In this document: one piece after another, positions 53,693-63,554 of the stretch
How the letters are laid out: the number at the start of each line of letters is the position of its first letter
Position numbering within the stretch: position 1 is the stretch's first letter
Source of the DNA: Roseibium album
GTDB lineage: Bacteria; Pseudomonadota; Alphaproteobacteria; Rhizobiales; Stappiaceae
Direction of reading: 5' to 3'
Length of the DNA: 64,000 nucleotides
Assembly (NCBI RefSeq): GCF_001404515.1
Contig: NZ_CXWE01000002.1
Span: 496,001-560,000, forward strand
Made by a program: the position numbers and the translations under genes
The notes under the pieces: generated by a model
Told to the model about the DNA's origin: nothing
Database searches by the model: none
What the model saw: the letters and a program-made list of their open reading frames with translations, nothing else

Positions 53693-56050
53693 ATGGAGCT
53701 TCCGATGAATATGCCATCCGGCGAAGAACCCGATGTTCTCTCGCGAATCCGCAAGTTCAATGCTTCTCTGGATGCGCTTATTCGAATTTATACTAGTGGC
53801 AAATCTTCCAGTACAGAGTTCGCTCGCATCGTTACAAAGGAAGCCTCCTCCCTGCTCAATGCGCAGAGATGCAGCGCCTGGTCGTTGACCCCGGACAACA
53901 AGGCAATTGATTGCGTCGCCCTTTATCTTGCGAACGAAGATACGCATGTCTCTGGCCTCAAGCTTTCAGCCGATGATTTCCCCGGCTACTTCAAAGCGTT
54001 CCTGGCCGAGCGGGTCATTGCGGCAAACGATGCGGAAACGGACCCTCGCACGTCGGAATTTGCGGCAACATATCTGCGGGCCAACCACATCGTTTCGATG
54101 CTGGATGCCCAAATTCGGTCTGCAGCAGGGCCCCGGGGCGTGGTGTGTATTGAAACGGTGGATGTGCGGCGCGCATGGTCGCCGGATGAAATGGCATTTG
54201 CCGCCTCGATTGCCGAACTGCTTGGCATCTCAATGGATCGGGAAGATCGCGGACGGGTGTTTGGACAGCTTGAGGATATCAATCAGCAGCTCTCGGACGC
54301 GGTCGAAAAGACGAGGGTGGCAAACGAGCGATATGATCTCGCAATTGATGCTGCCTATGACGGGGTCTGGGATCTCGATTATGTAACGGGTCAGGTGTAT
54401 TTCTCGGACCAGAACTTCCAGCTGCTGGGCGAAAGCCACGAACATCCACCGACCGAGTTTGATTGGTGGCAGGATCGAGTGCATCCCGAAGATATTGACG
54501 GCGTTCTGGAATACTATGAAAAGCTCGTCCAGGACGACAATCCGTACAACGTAACATACCGGATGCGGCACGAAGACGGGTCATGGCGATGGTGGCGCTC
54601 TCGTGGAAAAGTCGTTCGAAGCGACACATGCGAACCCATCCGGATTGTTGGAACAAATTCAGACGTAACGGACCTGATAGAAACAAAGACCGAGCTGGAA
54701 CAGCGAAATCGGGAACTTCTTATAGCCAAGCAGAATGTTGAACATGCCGCTCTGCATGACAGTTTAACCGGCTTGCCCAACCGGAGGTACATGGAGCAGG
54801 TTTCGGCAGAAAATCTGCAGCAGAAATTGGGCAAAGATCGCGCTGCATCCTTCCTGCACATCGATCTCGATCACTTCAAAGACGTAAATGATATGCTCGG
54901 CCACGCTGCCGGAGACACGGTTTTGTGTCTGGTCGCGGATATGTTGCGGGAACTGTCTGGAGAAGGCGATTTCATAGCAAGAATAGGAGGTGACGAATTT
55001 GTTGCAATTCTGCAGGACTTGCCCACGGCGGAAAGATCTATTGCGTTCAGCGAGAAACTCATCACGCAGCTGTCAAAACCGGTTTTTGTCGAGCGCAGAT
55101 CCGTCAACATTGGTGTCAGTATAGGCATCGCACTGTCGGAAGGACATGTGAACGACGCCTCGAACTTGCTGAGAAATGCTGACAACGCACTGTACCAGGC
55201 AAAGCGTTCGGGGAAGAACACCTTCGCCATCTACAACGAAAAGATGCGTATTCAGGCTGCCCGCTTGCGTGCAACGAAAGAAGAAATTCAAGGTGCACTG
55301 GAAGACGGTATTTCTTTCATTCCATATTTCCAGCCCCAATTTCTGGCTGGGAGCCTTGAACTTGCCGGGGCAGAGGCTCTGGTGCGATGGCAGCATCCGA
55401 GGAAAGGTATCTTGCCACCGGGTGAGTTCCTGCACATTGCCGAGGAAATGAATTGCGTCGCGGAAATCGACCGGCAGGTCCTTAGAAAATCACTTGCCAT
55501 TGTGAGTGACTGGCGGGAGGCAGGTCTTGTGCTACCGAGGCTTTCGGTAAATGTCTCATCCCAACGCCTGGCCGATCCGGGACTTCTGTTTTCAGTCGAA
55601 GGTTTTGAGGATCAGGTATCCAGATTGTCCTTCGAGCTGGTGGAATCGACCTATCTCGACAACACGAGCGAACAGGTAAAACAAACCTTGGCGCAGCTGC
55701 AGGATCTTGGCGTTGAAATGGAGATCGACGACTTCGGTAGCGGTTACGCCTCCATAGCAAGTCTGGTGAATATTCGACCCAAGCGCCTGAAGATTGATCG
55801 CACGCTTGTCTCGAACGTTGATCGTGACGACGCGATGACCAGCCTGGTACAATCGATCGTCGATATTGCACGCGCCTTGGAAGTCGAGGTCATCGCGGAA
55901 GGCGCGGAAACGGCCTCGCAAATTGAAACCCTCACATCGATCGGATGTGACATCTTGCAGGGATACGGCTTGGCTCGGCCAATGTCGGCAGAGATGTTCC
56001 TTGAAACTTATGGCATGCAGGAGACCGCGTCCGTCGCGAGCCAGCGCTAG
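53693..56050 (+). CDS. GAF-PAS-GGDEF-EAL cyclic-di-GMP signalling protein
   Basis: This 785-residue cytoplasmic protein has an N-terminal GAF-like domain (about 25-185), a PAS domain (about 205-330, with WWQDRVHPED and a WRWWRSRG PAC segment), a GGDEF domain with an intact RIGGDEF (432-436) and an EAL domain with EAL at 561-563, NVSSQRL and DDFGSGY. Both cyclase and phosphodiesterase motifs are complete, so it could make or degrade c-di-GMP. No membrane helices. AGGAG lies rather far (about 14 bases) from the ATG; an ATG at 53705 is an alternative. Confidence 0.93.
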   Translation: MELPMNMPSGEEPDVLSRIRKFNASLDALIRIYTSGKSSSTEFARIVTKEASSLLNAQRCSAWSLTPDNKAIDCVALYLANEDTHVSGLKLSADDFPGYFKAFLAERVIAANDAETDPRTSEFAATYLRANHIVSMLDAQIRSAAGPRGVVCIETVDVRRAWSPDEMAFAASIAELLGISMDREDRGRVFGQLEDINQQLSDAVEKTRVANERYDLAIDAAYDGVWDLDYVTGQVYFSDQNFQLLGESHEHPPTEFDWWQDRVHPEDIDGVLEYYEKLVQDDNPYNVTYRMRHEDGSWRWWRSRGKVVRSDTCEPIRIVGTNSDVTDLIETKTELEQRNRELLIAKQNVEHAALHDSLTGLPNRRYMEQVSAENLQQKLGKDRAASFLHIDLDHFKDVNDMLGHAAGDTVLCLVADMLRELSGEGDFIARIGGDEFVAILQDLPTAERSIAFSEKLITQLSKPVFVERRSVNIGVSIGIALSEGHVNDASNLLRNADNALYQAKRSGKNTFAIYNEKMRIQAARLRATKEEIQGALEDGISFIPYFQPQFLAGSLELAGAEALVRWQHPRKGILPPGEFLHIAEEMNCVAEIDRQVLRKSLAIVSDWREAGLVLPRLSVNVSSQRLADPGLLFSVEGFEDQVSRLSFELVESTYLDNTSEQVKQTLAQLQDLGVEMEIDDFGSGYASIASLVNIRPKRLKIDRTLVSNVDRDDAMTSLVQSIVDIARALEVEVIAEGAETASQIETLTSIGCDILQGYGLARPMSAEMFLETYGMQETASVASQR

Positions 56051-56210
56051 ACGTCTTTCACTTACCGAAGGCCTGGGCCGTGTCTTTCATTTAAATGGAC
56101 CGCTGGCAGGAGCCCAGAACCTGCACAAAACTTCCCGGGCAGGTTTGCGGCTGCAGGGGCAAATCAACTACAAGCCATCAGCCAAAAGGCATTCGCACGT
56201 CGCCCGCACA

Positions 56211-56232
56211 CCCCGGCGGTCAACCACCGGGG
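56211..56232 (-). terminator. Hairpin downstream of the galactoside ATPase gene
   Basis: CCCCGG (56211-56216) and CCGGGG (56227-56232) form a 6-bp GC stem with a 10-base loop in the 204-bp gap between convergent genes. There is no T-run, so termination is only suggested. Confidence 0.4.
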
Positions 56233-56254
56233 TTGGGCGTCGGCAGGCAATCCA

Positions 56255-57316
56255 TCACCGCAGACGCTGTTCCGATTCCGCATCGAAGAACATTGCGGCG
56301 GAGGGTTCAAATGTAATCTCGACCTTGCCATCCGAAACCGGCGCATCCTCGCCCTTGGTCTCGACGATGATTCGCTCGCCCGTCGGGCAGATCAGGTAGG
56401 AGTAGGCGACACCACCGAGCTGTTCGCACAGATCGACCGTTGCACCTTCCGTGCTTGCGGCAATCTTCAACTGCTGCGGGCGCAGCCCGACAAGCACCTT
56501 CTTGCCCTTGCCAGGCAGGGCAACCGGCGTCTCCACCGAAATGCCACCGAAGGCCGGTAATGTAACGGCACCGTCTTCGGCAACACCTTCGACAAAGTTC
56601 ATGCTCGGTGAACCGATGAAACCCGCGACGAATTTGTTGTCCGGGTCGGAATAAAGCTTCATCGGCGAGCCGACCTGCTCGATCTTGCCAGCGCGCAGCA
56701 CAACGATCTTGTCCGCCAGCGTCATCGCCTCGACCTGGTCGTGGGTGACGTAGATCATGGTGGCGCCGATATCCTTGTGAAGCCGCGCGATTTCAACGCG
56801 CATGTCGACACGAAGTTCCGCATCAAGGTTCGACAACGGCTCATCAAACAGGAACACTTCCGGCCCGCGCACGATTGCCCGGCCGATGGCAACACGCTGG
56901 CGCTGGCCACCCGACAACGCTTTCGGTTTGCGTTTCAGGTAGGGATCGAGTTTGAGAATCCGGCTGGCCTCTCCCACCTTCTCGGCGATTTCCGCCTTGG
57001 CGTGACCGTTCATCTTCAGCCCGAAACCCATATTCTCTTCCACGGACATGTGCGGATAAAGCGCATATGTCTGGAACACCATTGCAACACCCCGTTCGGA
57101 AGGATCAAGCCTGGTGACATCCCGTCCGCCGATCTGAATGTTCCCGGTGGTCGTTTCCTCAAGGCCTGCAATCATGCGCAGAAGCGTGGACTTGCCACAG
57201 CCGGAAGGACCGACAAAGACACAGAATTCACCATGCTCGATCTGCAGATCCACCCCGTGAATCACCTGCAGATCGGCATATTTCTTGACAGCTTTGGTCA
57301 GCGTGACGCCAGACAT
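56255..57316 (-). CDS. Sugar ABC transporter ATPase, UgpC/MsmX type
   Basis: This 353-residue ATPase has Walker [10 protein letters not shown], signature LSGGQRQR, Walker [10 protein letters not shown], switch [10 protein letters not shown] and a TOBE-like domain. It lies 24 bp after the IclR gene on the minus strand, while the matching binding protein and permeases are on the plus strand. It is the only ATPase in this locus and should power that transporter. Sequence resembles, but is distinct from, the ATPase at 18366. Confidence 0.9.
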   Translation of the reverse strand: MSGVTLTKAVKKYADLQVIHGVDLQIEHGEFCVFVGPSGCGKSTLLRMIAGLEETTTGNIQIGGRDVTRLDPSERGVAMVFQTYALYPHMSVEENMGFGLKMNGHAKAEIAEKVGEASRILKLDPYLKRKPKALSGGQRQRVAIGRAIVRGPEVFLFDEPLSNLDAELRVDMRVEIARLHKDIGATMIYVTHDQVEAMTLADKIVVLRAGKIEQVGSPMKLYSDPDNKFVAGFIGSPSMNFVEGVAEDGAVTLPAFGGISVETPVALPGKGKKVLVGLRPQQLKIAASTEGATVDLCEQLGGVAYSYLICPTGERIIVETKGEDAPVSDGKVEITFEPSAAMFFDAESEQRLR

Positions 57317-57340
57317 CTATTTTCTTCTCCCTAGGACTTT

Positions 57341-58129
57341 CTAAGCGGGAAACTGCCAATCCTCGACAGCCGCTGCGATTTCAGAAGCCGTCTTCAGAAG
57401 GACGGGACGCACTTCGACAAGTTCCTTCATCCCCTTGCGGGTTGTCGAAGTAGTGACAGAGAGCGCGCCGATAGGCCGCCCTTTTGACGACAGGACAGGT
57501 GCAGCGATGCAGATGATCCCGGGTTCATGCTCCTCCCGGTCAAAGGCAACACCTTCCTTGCGTATTTTTTCAAGGTCTGCCCGCAGCGCCGTTTCTGTTG
57601 CCAGTGTTTCGGGCGTGTACCGATAGAAGGACTGTTTCTTGATCGCCTCATCGAGTTCTGCCGGTTCCAGGAACGCCAGCTGCGCTTTGCCGACACCGGT
57701 ACAATAGCCCGGACCGATCTTTCCGGCCTGGGAATACATGTCGATGGGATTGATCGCGTTGCGCTTGTCGACATAGAGCACCTGCCCCCCGTCCAGTTGC
57801 GCCAGATGAACGGTCTCACCGACGACCTCGGACAGCGCCCGCACGAATGGCCGCGCGATCGGTGCAATGGAACTCTGTCGCCAGGCGGCATGCGCAAGAC
57901 GGACCAGTCGGATCCCGAGCGAATAGGTCTGCTGGCTTTCGTCATAGGCCAGCATGCCCTGGCTCACCAGCGTCTGCAGCAGACGGTAAAGCGTCGCCTT
58001 GGGATGCACGCTGTCGGACAGGAGCTCGGTAAACCGGACAGGCCGACCCATCGCCGCAACCCTGTCGAGCACGTCGAGTGCTTTTCCGACAGTCCCGTCG
58101 CCGCTTGTCGGGCTCGCCTGTTTGTTCAT
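57341..58129 (-). CDS. IclR-family regulator
   Basis: This 262-residue regulator has the IclR winged helix (GKALDVLDRVAAMGRPVRFTELLSD ... PKATLYRLLQTLVSQGML) and an effector domain with VGETVHLAQLDGGQVLYVDKR and a C-terminal PIGALSVTTSTTR. The ATG at 58129 has GGAGG 5 bases upstream, better than earlier in-frame starts. Divergent from the binding-protein gene, it probably controls the galactoside locus through the inverted repeat at 58216. Confidence 0.9.
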   Translation of the reverse strand: MNKQASPTSGDGTVGKALDVLDRVAAMGRPVRFTELLSDSVHPKATLYRLLQTLVSQGMLAYDESQQTYSLGIRLVRLAHAAWRQSSIAPIARPFVRALSEVVGETVHLAQLDGGQVLYVDKRNAINPIDMYSQAGKIGPGYCTGVGKAQLAFLEPAELDEAIKKQSFYRYTPETLATETALRADLEKIRKEGVAFDREEHEPGIICIAAPVLSSKGRPIGALSVTTSTTRKGMKELVEVRPVLLKTASEIAAAVEDWQFPA

Positions 58130-58215
58130 GATTTCCTCCATCGGCCCGTTTCTTTTCGCCGGACCTGTTGACAACTTAACCCGATCGCCGCAAAGTATCA
58201 ATATACAAAACTAAG

Positions 58216-58230
58216 TTTCAAATAATGGAA
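58216..58230. promoter_or_regulatory. Candidate IclR operator
   Basis: TTTCA-AATAA-TGGAA is an imperfect inverted repeat with arms 5 bases long, typical in size of IclR-family sites. It lies 18-32 bp before the binding-protein ATG. Assignment is inferred from position. Confidence 0.45.
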
Positions 58231-58247
58231 CCAAAAGGGAGGACACC

Positions 58248-59507
58248 ATGCGTTCCATGTTTAAAACGTCCGCTGCTGCTTTCGCCATTCTGGCAAGCAC
58301 AATGGGCGCTGTATCTGCTGAAGGCCTGACAGGCGAACTCAAGATCTTTCTCGACACATCGAACCCGGCGCCGCGGGCAACGATGGAACGGATGATCGAG
58401 CAGTTCCAGGCAAAGAACCCGGACCTGACAGTCGAAACGACCGTGATCGACCGGGAAGCCTATAAAACCCAGATCCGCAACTTCCTGACTGCCAACGCGC
58501 CGGACGTTGCCACCTGGTATGCTGCCAACCGCATGCGCCCCTATGTGGAAGCAGGTCTCTTCGAAGACGTTTCCGACCTTTGGGCCGAACCGGCAATTGC
58601 TGACAACCTGGCGTCGACCAAAGGTGCGATGACCATTGACGGCAAGCAGTGGGGCGTTCCCTACACTTACTATCAATGGGGTGTTTACTACCGGAAGGAC
58701 ATCTTCGACGAACTGGGTCTGAGCGAACCGACGACCTGGGAAGAAGAAAAGGCAAACTGTCAGAAAATCATTGATGCCGGCAAGAAATGCTACACGATCG
58801 GCACCAAGTTTCTCTGGACCGCCGGCGGATGGTTCGACTACCTGAACATGCGCACGAACGGTTTCGACTTCCACATGGACCTGCTCACGGGCAATGCCTC
58901 CTGGCAGTCGGACGAAGTCCGCAAGACATTCGCCAACTGGCGCGAACTCATCGACATGGGCGCATTTATCGACAACCACCAGACCTACAGCTGGCAGGAA
59001 GCTCTGCCGTTCATGGTCAAAGGCGATGCAGCCGCGTATCTGATGGGCAACTTTGCAGTTGCGCCATTGCGCGATGCTGGCCTGAGTGACGATCAGCTCG
59101 ATTTCTACCAGTTCGTTGAAATCACGCCAGGTGTCGAAAAAGCAGAAGATGCGCCGACAGATACATTCCACATTCCGTCCAATGCCCAGAACAAGGAAGC
59201 GGCACGGGAGTTCCTGAGATTCGTCGCGTCACCGGACGTTCAGACCGAAATCAACAACGGGAAAAATCTTGGTCAGTTGCCGGTCAACGCCCAGTCGTCC
59301 GTGGATGACGACAAGTTCCTCGTGGAAGGCTTTGAAATGCTGTCGAGCAATTCCCCGGGTGGCGTCGCCCAGTTCTTCGACCGTGACGCGCCGGCGGAAA
59401 TGGCAAAGGTTGCCATGGAAGGCCTGCAGGAATTCATGGTCAAGCCGGACAATCTCGACAAGATCCTGGCACGCCTGGATCGCGCCCGCGAGCGTATCTA
59501 CAAGTAA
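58248..59507 (+). CDS. Sugar ABC transporter substrate-binding protein (galactoside locus)
   Basis: This 419-residue family-1 solute-binding protein has a signal peptide (about 1-24, ending VSA) and the standard lobes (LKIFLDTSNPAPRATMERMIEQF; WGVPYTYYQWGVYYRKDIFDELG). AGGGAGG precedes the ATG. Context with an alpha-galactosidase suggests melibiose, raffinose or a related alpha-galactoside. It is followed by a stem-loop with a T-tract before the permease genes. Confidence 0.88.
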   Translation: MRSMFKTSAAAFAILASTMGAVSAEGLTGELKIFLDTSNPAPRATMERMIEQFQAKNPDLTVETTVIDREAYKTQIRNFLTANAPDVATWYAANRMRPYVEAGLFEDVSDLWAEPAIADNLASTKGAMTIDGKQWGVPYTYYQWGVYYRKDIFDELGLSEPTTWEEEKANCQKIIDAGKKCYTIGTKFLWTAGGWFDYLNMRTNGFDFHMDLLTGNASWQSDEVRKTFANWRELIDMGAFIDNHQTYSWQEALPFMVKGDAAAYLMGNFAVAPLRDAGLSDDQLDFYQFVEITPGVEKAEDAPTDTFHIPSNAQNKEAAREFLRFVASPDVQTEINNGKNLGQLPVNAQSSVDDDKFLVEGFEMLSSNSPGGVAQFFDRDAPAEMAKVAMEGLQEFMVKPDNLDKILARLDRARERIYK

Positions 59508-59526
59508 GTCCGCTTACGACAGAACC

Positions 59527-59556
59527 GGACAGGGTGCGCCTGCATCCTGTCCTTTT
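59527..59556 (+). terminator. Attenuator-like stem-loop after the binding-protein gene
   Basis: GGACAGG (59527-59533) and CCTGTCC (59546-59552) with TTTT directly after. It sits within the operon, so it probably causes partial termination, favouring binding-protein expression. Confidence 0.65.
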
Positions 59557-59592
59557 CAATAGGTCCCAGTAGCCAATCCTGAAGAGGCAAAC

Positions 59593-60510
59593 ATGACCCA
59601 AGCGTCCGTTGCCGAAAATCGCCAGAGTTCCTGGTGGCACCAGAATCAGCAGCAAATCACACCGTGGCTGTTTCTGGCTCCAGGCATCCTGTTCTTCCTG
59701 TTTTACGTGATCTTCCCGATCTTCCAGTCCTTCAATCTGTCTCTTTACGAATGGGACGGCCTCGGCAAGGCGGAATATGTCGGGCTCTACAACTACGAAG
59801 AACTCTATTGGGACGAGGCTTTCTACACGTCCTTGAAAAACAACGTTGTCTGGCTTGTCCTGTATCTGCTGGCCATTCCTGCAGGTCTGTTCATCGCCCT
59901 TTTCCTGAACCAGACCGTTACAGGCATCAGACTGTATAAGTCGCTTTTCTTCTTTCCTTTCGTGATCTCCCAGGTCGTCGTCGGTCTGGTCTTCACCTGG
60001 TTCTATGATCCAACTTTCGGCATTATCAACGTTCTGCTTGGTTCGGTCGGTCTTCCGCCAATTAATGTTCTCGGTGACGAGAACTGGGTAACCGTCGGGA
60101 TCATCGTGGCCGGTCTCTGGCCGCAAACCGCCTATTGCATGATCCTCTATCTCACTGGCCTGAATGCCGTCGATCCGGAGCAGATTGAAGCCGGGCGGCT
60201 CGATGGTGCCAAGAGCTGGAGGATGCTGTGGTACATCATCGTTCCACAACTGCGTCCTGCCACCTTCATTGCCTTCGTGGTTACCATTATCGGCGCCCTG
60301 CGGTCCTTTGACCTTATCTCTGTCATGACCAATGGCGGTCCGTTCGGCGCGAGCCGTGTCCTCAGCTTCTACATGTTCGAGGTTGCGCTCTCCGAATACG
60401 GCTTCCGCATGGGCTATGGCGCGGCAATCGCCGTGGTGCTGTTCCTGATCATGCTGGCTTTCATCGCCTACTTCCTGTGGTCGATGTACAAAGAAGAAAG
60501 GGCGCGCTGA
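59593..60510 (+). CDS. Sugar ABC permease (MalF class)
   Basis: This 305-residue permease has six helices and the coupling loop EAGRLDGAKSWRMLWYIIVP. GAGG lies 5 bases from the ATG. First permease of the galactoside transporter; its stop is one base before the next ATG. Normal length, unlike the elongated permeases at 20775-23308. Confidence 0.9.
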   Translation: MTQASVAENRQSSWWHQNQQQITPWLFLAPGILFFLFYVIFPIFQSFNLSLYEWDGLGKAEYVGLYNYEELYWDEAFYTSLKNNVVWLVLYLLAIPAGLFIALFLNQTVTGIRLYKSLFFFPFVISQVVVGLVFTWFYDPTFGIINVLLGSVGLPPINVLGDENWVTVGIIVAGLWPQTAYCMILYLTGLNAVDPEQIEAGRLDGAKSWRMLWYIIVPQLRPATFIAFVVTIIGALRSFDLISVMTNGGPFGASRVLSFYMFEVALSEYGFRMGYGAAIAVVLFLIMLAFIAYFLWSMYKEERAR

Positions 60511-60511
60511 C

Positions 60512-61360
60512 ATGTTTCCGACACCGATCGAACGTTCGCCCCGCTCCTGGCAAATCACCTATCAGGCCTTTTTGCCGCTTGCACTGATCCTTTGGCTGCT
60601 GCCTCTCATCGCCGTTGCGATATTCTCCATCAAACCCGATACGGATTTTGCGAATGCCAATTACTGGGGCTGGCCATCTGAATTCAAGGGTTTTACCAAC
60701 TACTGGCTGGTGTTCACGGCATCTGACATGCCGAAATATCTGCTGAATTCGTTCAAGATCACTATCCCGACCGTGATTGGCGCCGTCGCCCTTTCCTGCA
60801 TGACCGGCTTCGCTCTCGGCATCTACAAGTTCAGAGCCAACATCTGGATCTTCTTCATGTTTGTCGCCGGCAACTTCGTGCCGTTTCAGATCCTGATGGT
60901 TCCAGTCCGCGACCTCACGCTTCAGTTGGGCCTGTACAACACAATCACGGGACTCGTGCTCTTCCACGTCGCTTTCCAGACCGGTTTCTGCACGCTGTTC
61001 ATGCGCAATTTCATCCGCGCTCTTCCCTTTGAACTGATCGAGGCGGCCCGCGTCGAGGGTATTTCGGAATGGCGGATTTTCTGGTTCGTGGTCCTTCCGC
61101 TGATGAAACCCGCAATCGCGGCACTCGCCGTCCTGATGTTCACCTTCATCTGGAACGACTATTTCTGGGCAATTGTCCTGACGCAAGGCGTTGAAAGCCA
61201 ACCGGTCACTGCCGGTATCACCTCATTCAACGCACAGTATCGCGCTGCCTATCATCTGATGAGCGCGGGCTCCATCGTTGCGGCCCTGCCACCGGTCGCG
61301 ATGTTCTTTTTGATGCAGCGGCACTTTATCGCCGGCCTGACACTCGGGGCTGTCAAATGA
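60512..61360 (+). CDS. Sugar ABC permease (MalG class)
   Basis: This 282-residue permease has six helices and the coupling loop IEAARVEGISEWRIFWFVVLP, with the usual C-terminal MQRHFIAGLTLGAVK. Immediately follows its partner. Part of the galactoside uptake system. Confidence 0.9.
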   Translation: MFPTPIERSPRSWQITYQAFLPLALILWLLPLIAVAIFSIKPDTDFANANYWGWPSEFKGFTNYWLVFTASDMPKYLLNSFKITIPTVIGAVALSCMTGFALGIYKFRANIWIFFMFVAGNFVPFQILMVPVRDLTLQLGLYNTITGLVLFHVAFQTGFCTLFMRNFIRALPFELIEAARVEGISEWRIFWFVVLPLMKPAIAALAVLMFTFIWNDYFWAIVLTQGVESQPVTAGITSFNAQYRAAYHLMSAGSIVAALPPVAMFFLMQRHFIAGLTLGAVK

Positions 61361-61414
61361 TCGGTCTGTTTCAGACCGGTCTGGATGCAAGTAAGAGTGT
61401 AGGGAGAAACGGGA

Positions 61415-63493
61415 ATGCAGGCTAGGACCTGGCATCTTGGCGATGCTCATCAAAGCCTGGTACTTGCCAGCTTCGGGGACAGCTTGCCCGAAGCGGTTTA
61501 TTGGGGGCCACCGCTTCCGGAAAAGGAGTCGCTGCAATCGCTTGCAGCCGCTTCGGCCACCGACGTGACCGGAGGCATGGTGGACAGCAACGCCCCCATC
61601 AGCCTCAGCCCGGAAGCGTCCCGCACCTTTCCCGGGCAGGCCGGGCTGGCCGGCCGCGACGCCGAAGGCAATCCCCTGACCCCTGATTTCCGGTTTGCCG
61701 GTGAAGCATCAAACGATCATGGCCTGACACTTACCTATGAAGATGCCGCACTCGATCTCAGTCTCGTATTCGATCTGACGCTCACCCCCGAAACCTCGCT
61801 TCTGCAGATGCAGACCCAACTGGAAAGCCAGGGAAGGATCACGGTCGACTGGCTCGCAGCGCCTGTGATGCCGGTTCCGGCACACACTGGCGAAATGATC
61901 GAATTTTCAGGCCGCTGGTGCGCGGAGTTCCAAACCCGCCGCCTGCCTTTTGCCCCCGGCGCGCGCGTCAGGGACAATCGGACGGGCCGTTCCGATCACG
62001 CACACTTTCCGGGTCTCATCGTGTGCTCTGCTCAGACAAGCAACACGTCAGGCGAAGCCTACGCGTTTCATTACGCGTGGTCCGGTGGACATCGCATGGT
62101 CGCCGAAGAACTTGCCGATGGGCGGCGGCACGTTCAGTTCGGGCATGCATCCGCCAGCATGAAAGGGAACCACACCTTCCGCACGGCCCCGCTCCTTGCA
62201 ACCTATGCGGCTTCAGGTTTCAACAGCGCCGCGGTCCGTTTTCAAAGGCACGCCAGAAACCGGCTCGTGTCCGGTGAAAAAACACCGCGGCCCGTTCACT
62301 ACAATTGCTGGGAAGCCGTCTATTTCGATCACAAGATCGAGGAGCTGAAATCAATCGCTTCCAGGGCGGCGGACCTAGGAGCCGAGCGCTTTGTGCTTGA
62401 TGACGGCTGGTTCGGTCTTCGGGACAACGACACGTCCTCGCTTGGTGACTGGGGCATCGACCGCAGGAAATACCCGGACGGGCTGGCTCCACTTGTCGAG
62501 CATGTCAAGGGCCTCGGCCTTGAATTCGGCATTTGGTTCGAGCCGGAAATGATCAACGAGGACAGTGATCTTTTCAGATCACATCCGGAATGGGTCCTCG
62601 GCCCGTTGAACCAGGTCAGGGGCCGGCAGCAACTCTGTCTCGACATGTCTCGTGACGATGTCCGCACCTATCTCTACGATTGTATTGCCGAAGTGCTTTC
62701 CACAAACGATATCGGTTACATCAAGTGGGACCACAACAGAGTACTGCCGATCGTCGACGCCGCCCAGACCGAGGGCACATACGCACTCATCGATCGGCTG
62801 CGCGCGGACTTTCCACATGTCGAAATCGAAAGCTGTGCATCGGGCGGCGGACGGGTCGATTTTGGCATCCTGAAGCGAACGCAGAGGGTCTGGCTTTCAG
62901 ACAGCAATGACGCTCTGGAGCGCCAGCGCATCCAGCACGACGCCGCGCTGTTTTTGCCGGCTTCGGTTACCGGCTCGCATGTCGGACCGCGAAAATGTCA
63001 CACCTCCGGCCGAACGCTCAACATGAAGTTTCGCGCCTGGACCGCTGCTCAGCGGCACATGGGTTTCGAAATGGACCCGCGCGAGCTGACAGACGAGGAA
63101 GCCGCCGTCCTGAAACACGTGACCGGTTGGTGGAAGGCAAACAGGGACTGGATGGTGCACGCCGACATATTGCGGCTCGACTGTCCTGACCCGGCCCTGA
63201 TTGCGGAGCAGCAACTCGCCGAGGACAAAAGCCGGTTTGTTGTTTTTGCGGCCCTGACGCGTCCGTCGAACCAGATTCTGCAACCACCGCTTCGTCTGAC
63301 TGGCCTGGAGGCTGGCGCACAATACACGATCAAGCTGATCAATCGCGAAGACGCCGCAGACCTTTCCCGCGGCTCTCCGTTTCTGAAGGAAAACGATCTG
63401 GTTGCGAGCGGTCAGTACCTGATGTCCCACGGCCTCAATCTGCCCTGGTGTTTCCCGGAGACGATCTGGGTCCTGGAAGCACAACGGATCTGA
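61415..63493 (+). CDS. Alpha-galactosidase, GH36
   Basis: This 692-residue cytoplasmic enzyme hydrolyses terminal alpha-galactosyl residues. GH36 hallmarks: RFVLDDGWFG, FGIWFEPEMINEDS, nucleophile D439 in IKWDHNR, and acid/base D496 in WLSDSNDALERQRIQ. The N-terminal beta-sandwich and C-terminal domain are both present and the length is standard (about 700). GGGAG lies 8 bases before the ATG. It sits between the transporter genes and a sugar dehydrogenase, so released galactose is likely oxidised. Confidence 0.94.
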   Translation: MQARTWHLGDAHQSLVLASFGDSLPEAVYWGPPLPEKESLQSLAAASATDVTGGMVDSNAPISLSPEASRTFPGQAGLAGRDAEGNPLTPDFRFAGEASNDHGLTLTYEDAALDLSLVFDLTLTPETSLLQMQTQLESQGRITVDWLAAPVMPVPAHTGEMIEFSGRWCAEFQTRRLPFAPGARVRDNRTGRSDHAHFPGLIVCSAQTSNTSGEAYAFHYAWSGGHRMVAEELADGRRHVQFGHASASMKGNHTFRTAPLLATYAASGFNSAAVRFQRHARNRLVSGEKTPRPVHYNCWEAVYFDHKIEELKSIASRAADLGAERFVLDDGWFGLRDNDTSSLGDWGIDRRKYPDGLAPLVEHVKGLGLEFGIWFEPEMINEDSDLFRSHPEWVLGPLNQVRGRQQLCLDMSRDDVRTYLYDCIAEVLSTNDIGYIKWDHNRVLPIVDAAQTEGTYALIDRLRADFPHVEIESCASGGGRVDFGILKRTQRVWLSDSNDALERQRIQHDAALFLPASVTGSHVGPRKCHTSGRTLNMKFRAWTAAQRHMGFEMDPRELTDEEAAVLKHVTGWWKANRDWMVHADILRLDCPDPALIAEQQLAEDKSRFVVFAALTRPSNQILQPPLRLTGLEAGAQYTIKLINREDAADLSRGSPFLKENDLVASGQYLMSHGLNLPWCFPETIWVLEAQRI

Positions 63494-63554
63494 ACAGAAA
63501 GAATTTTCAAGGCACTGAACCGAATGTGCCGGAAAACAAAAAAGGGAGCGTCAC

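Noticed and set aside
58218..59171. Minus-strand open frame of 317 codons
   Set aside because: Antisense to the galactoside binding-protein gene, which has a signal peptide and family motifs.
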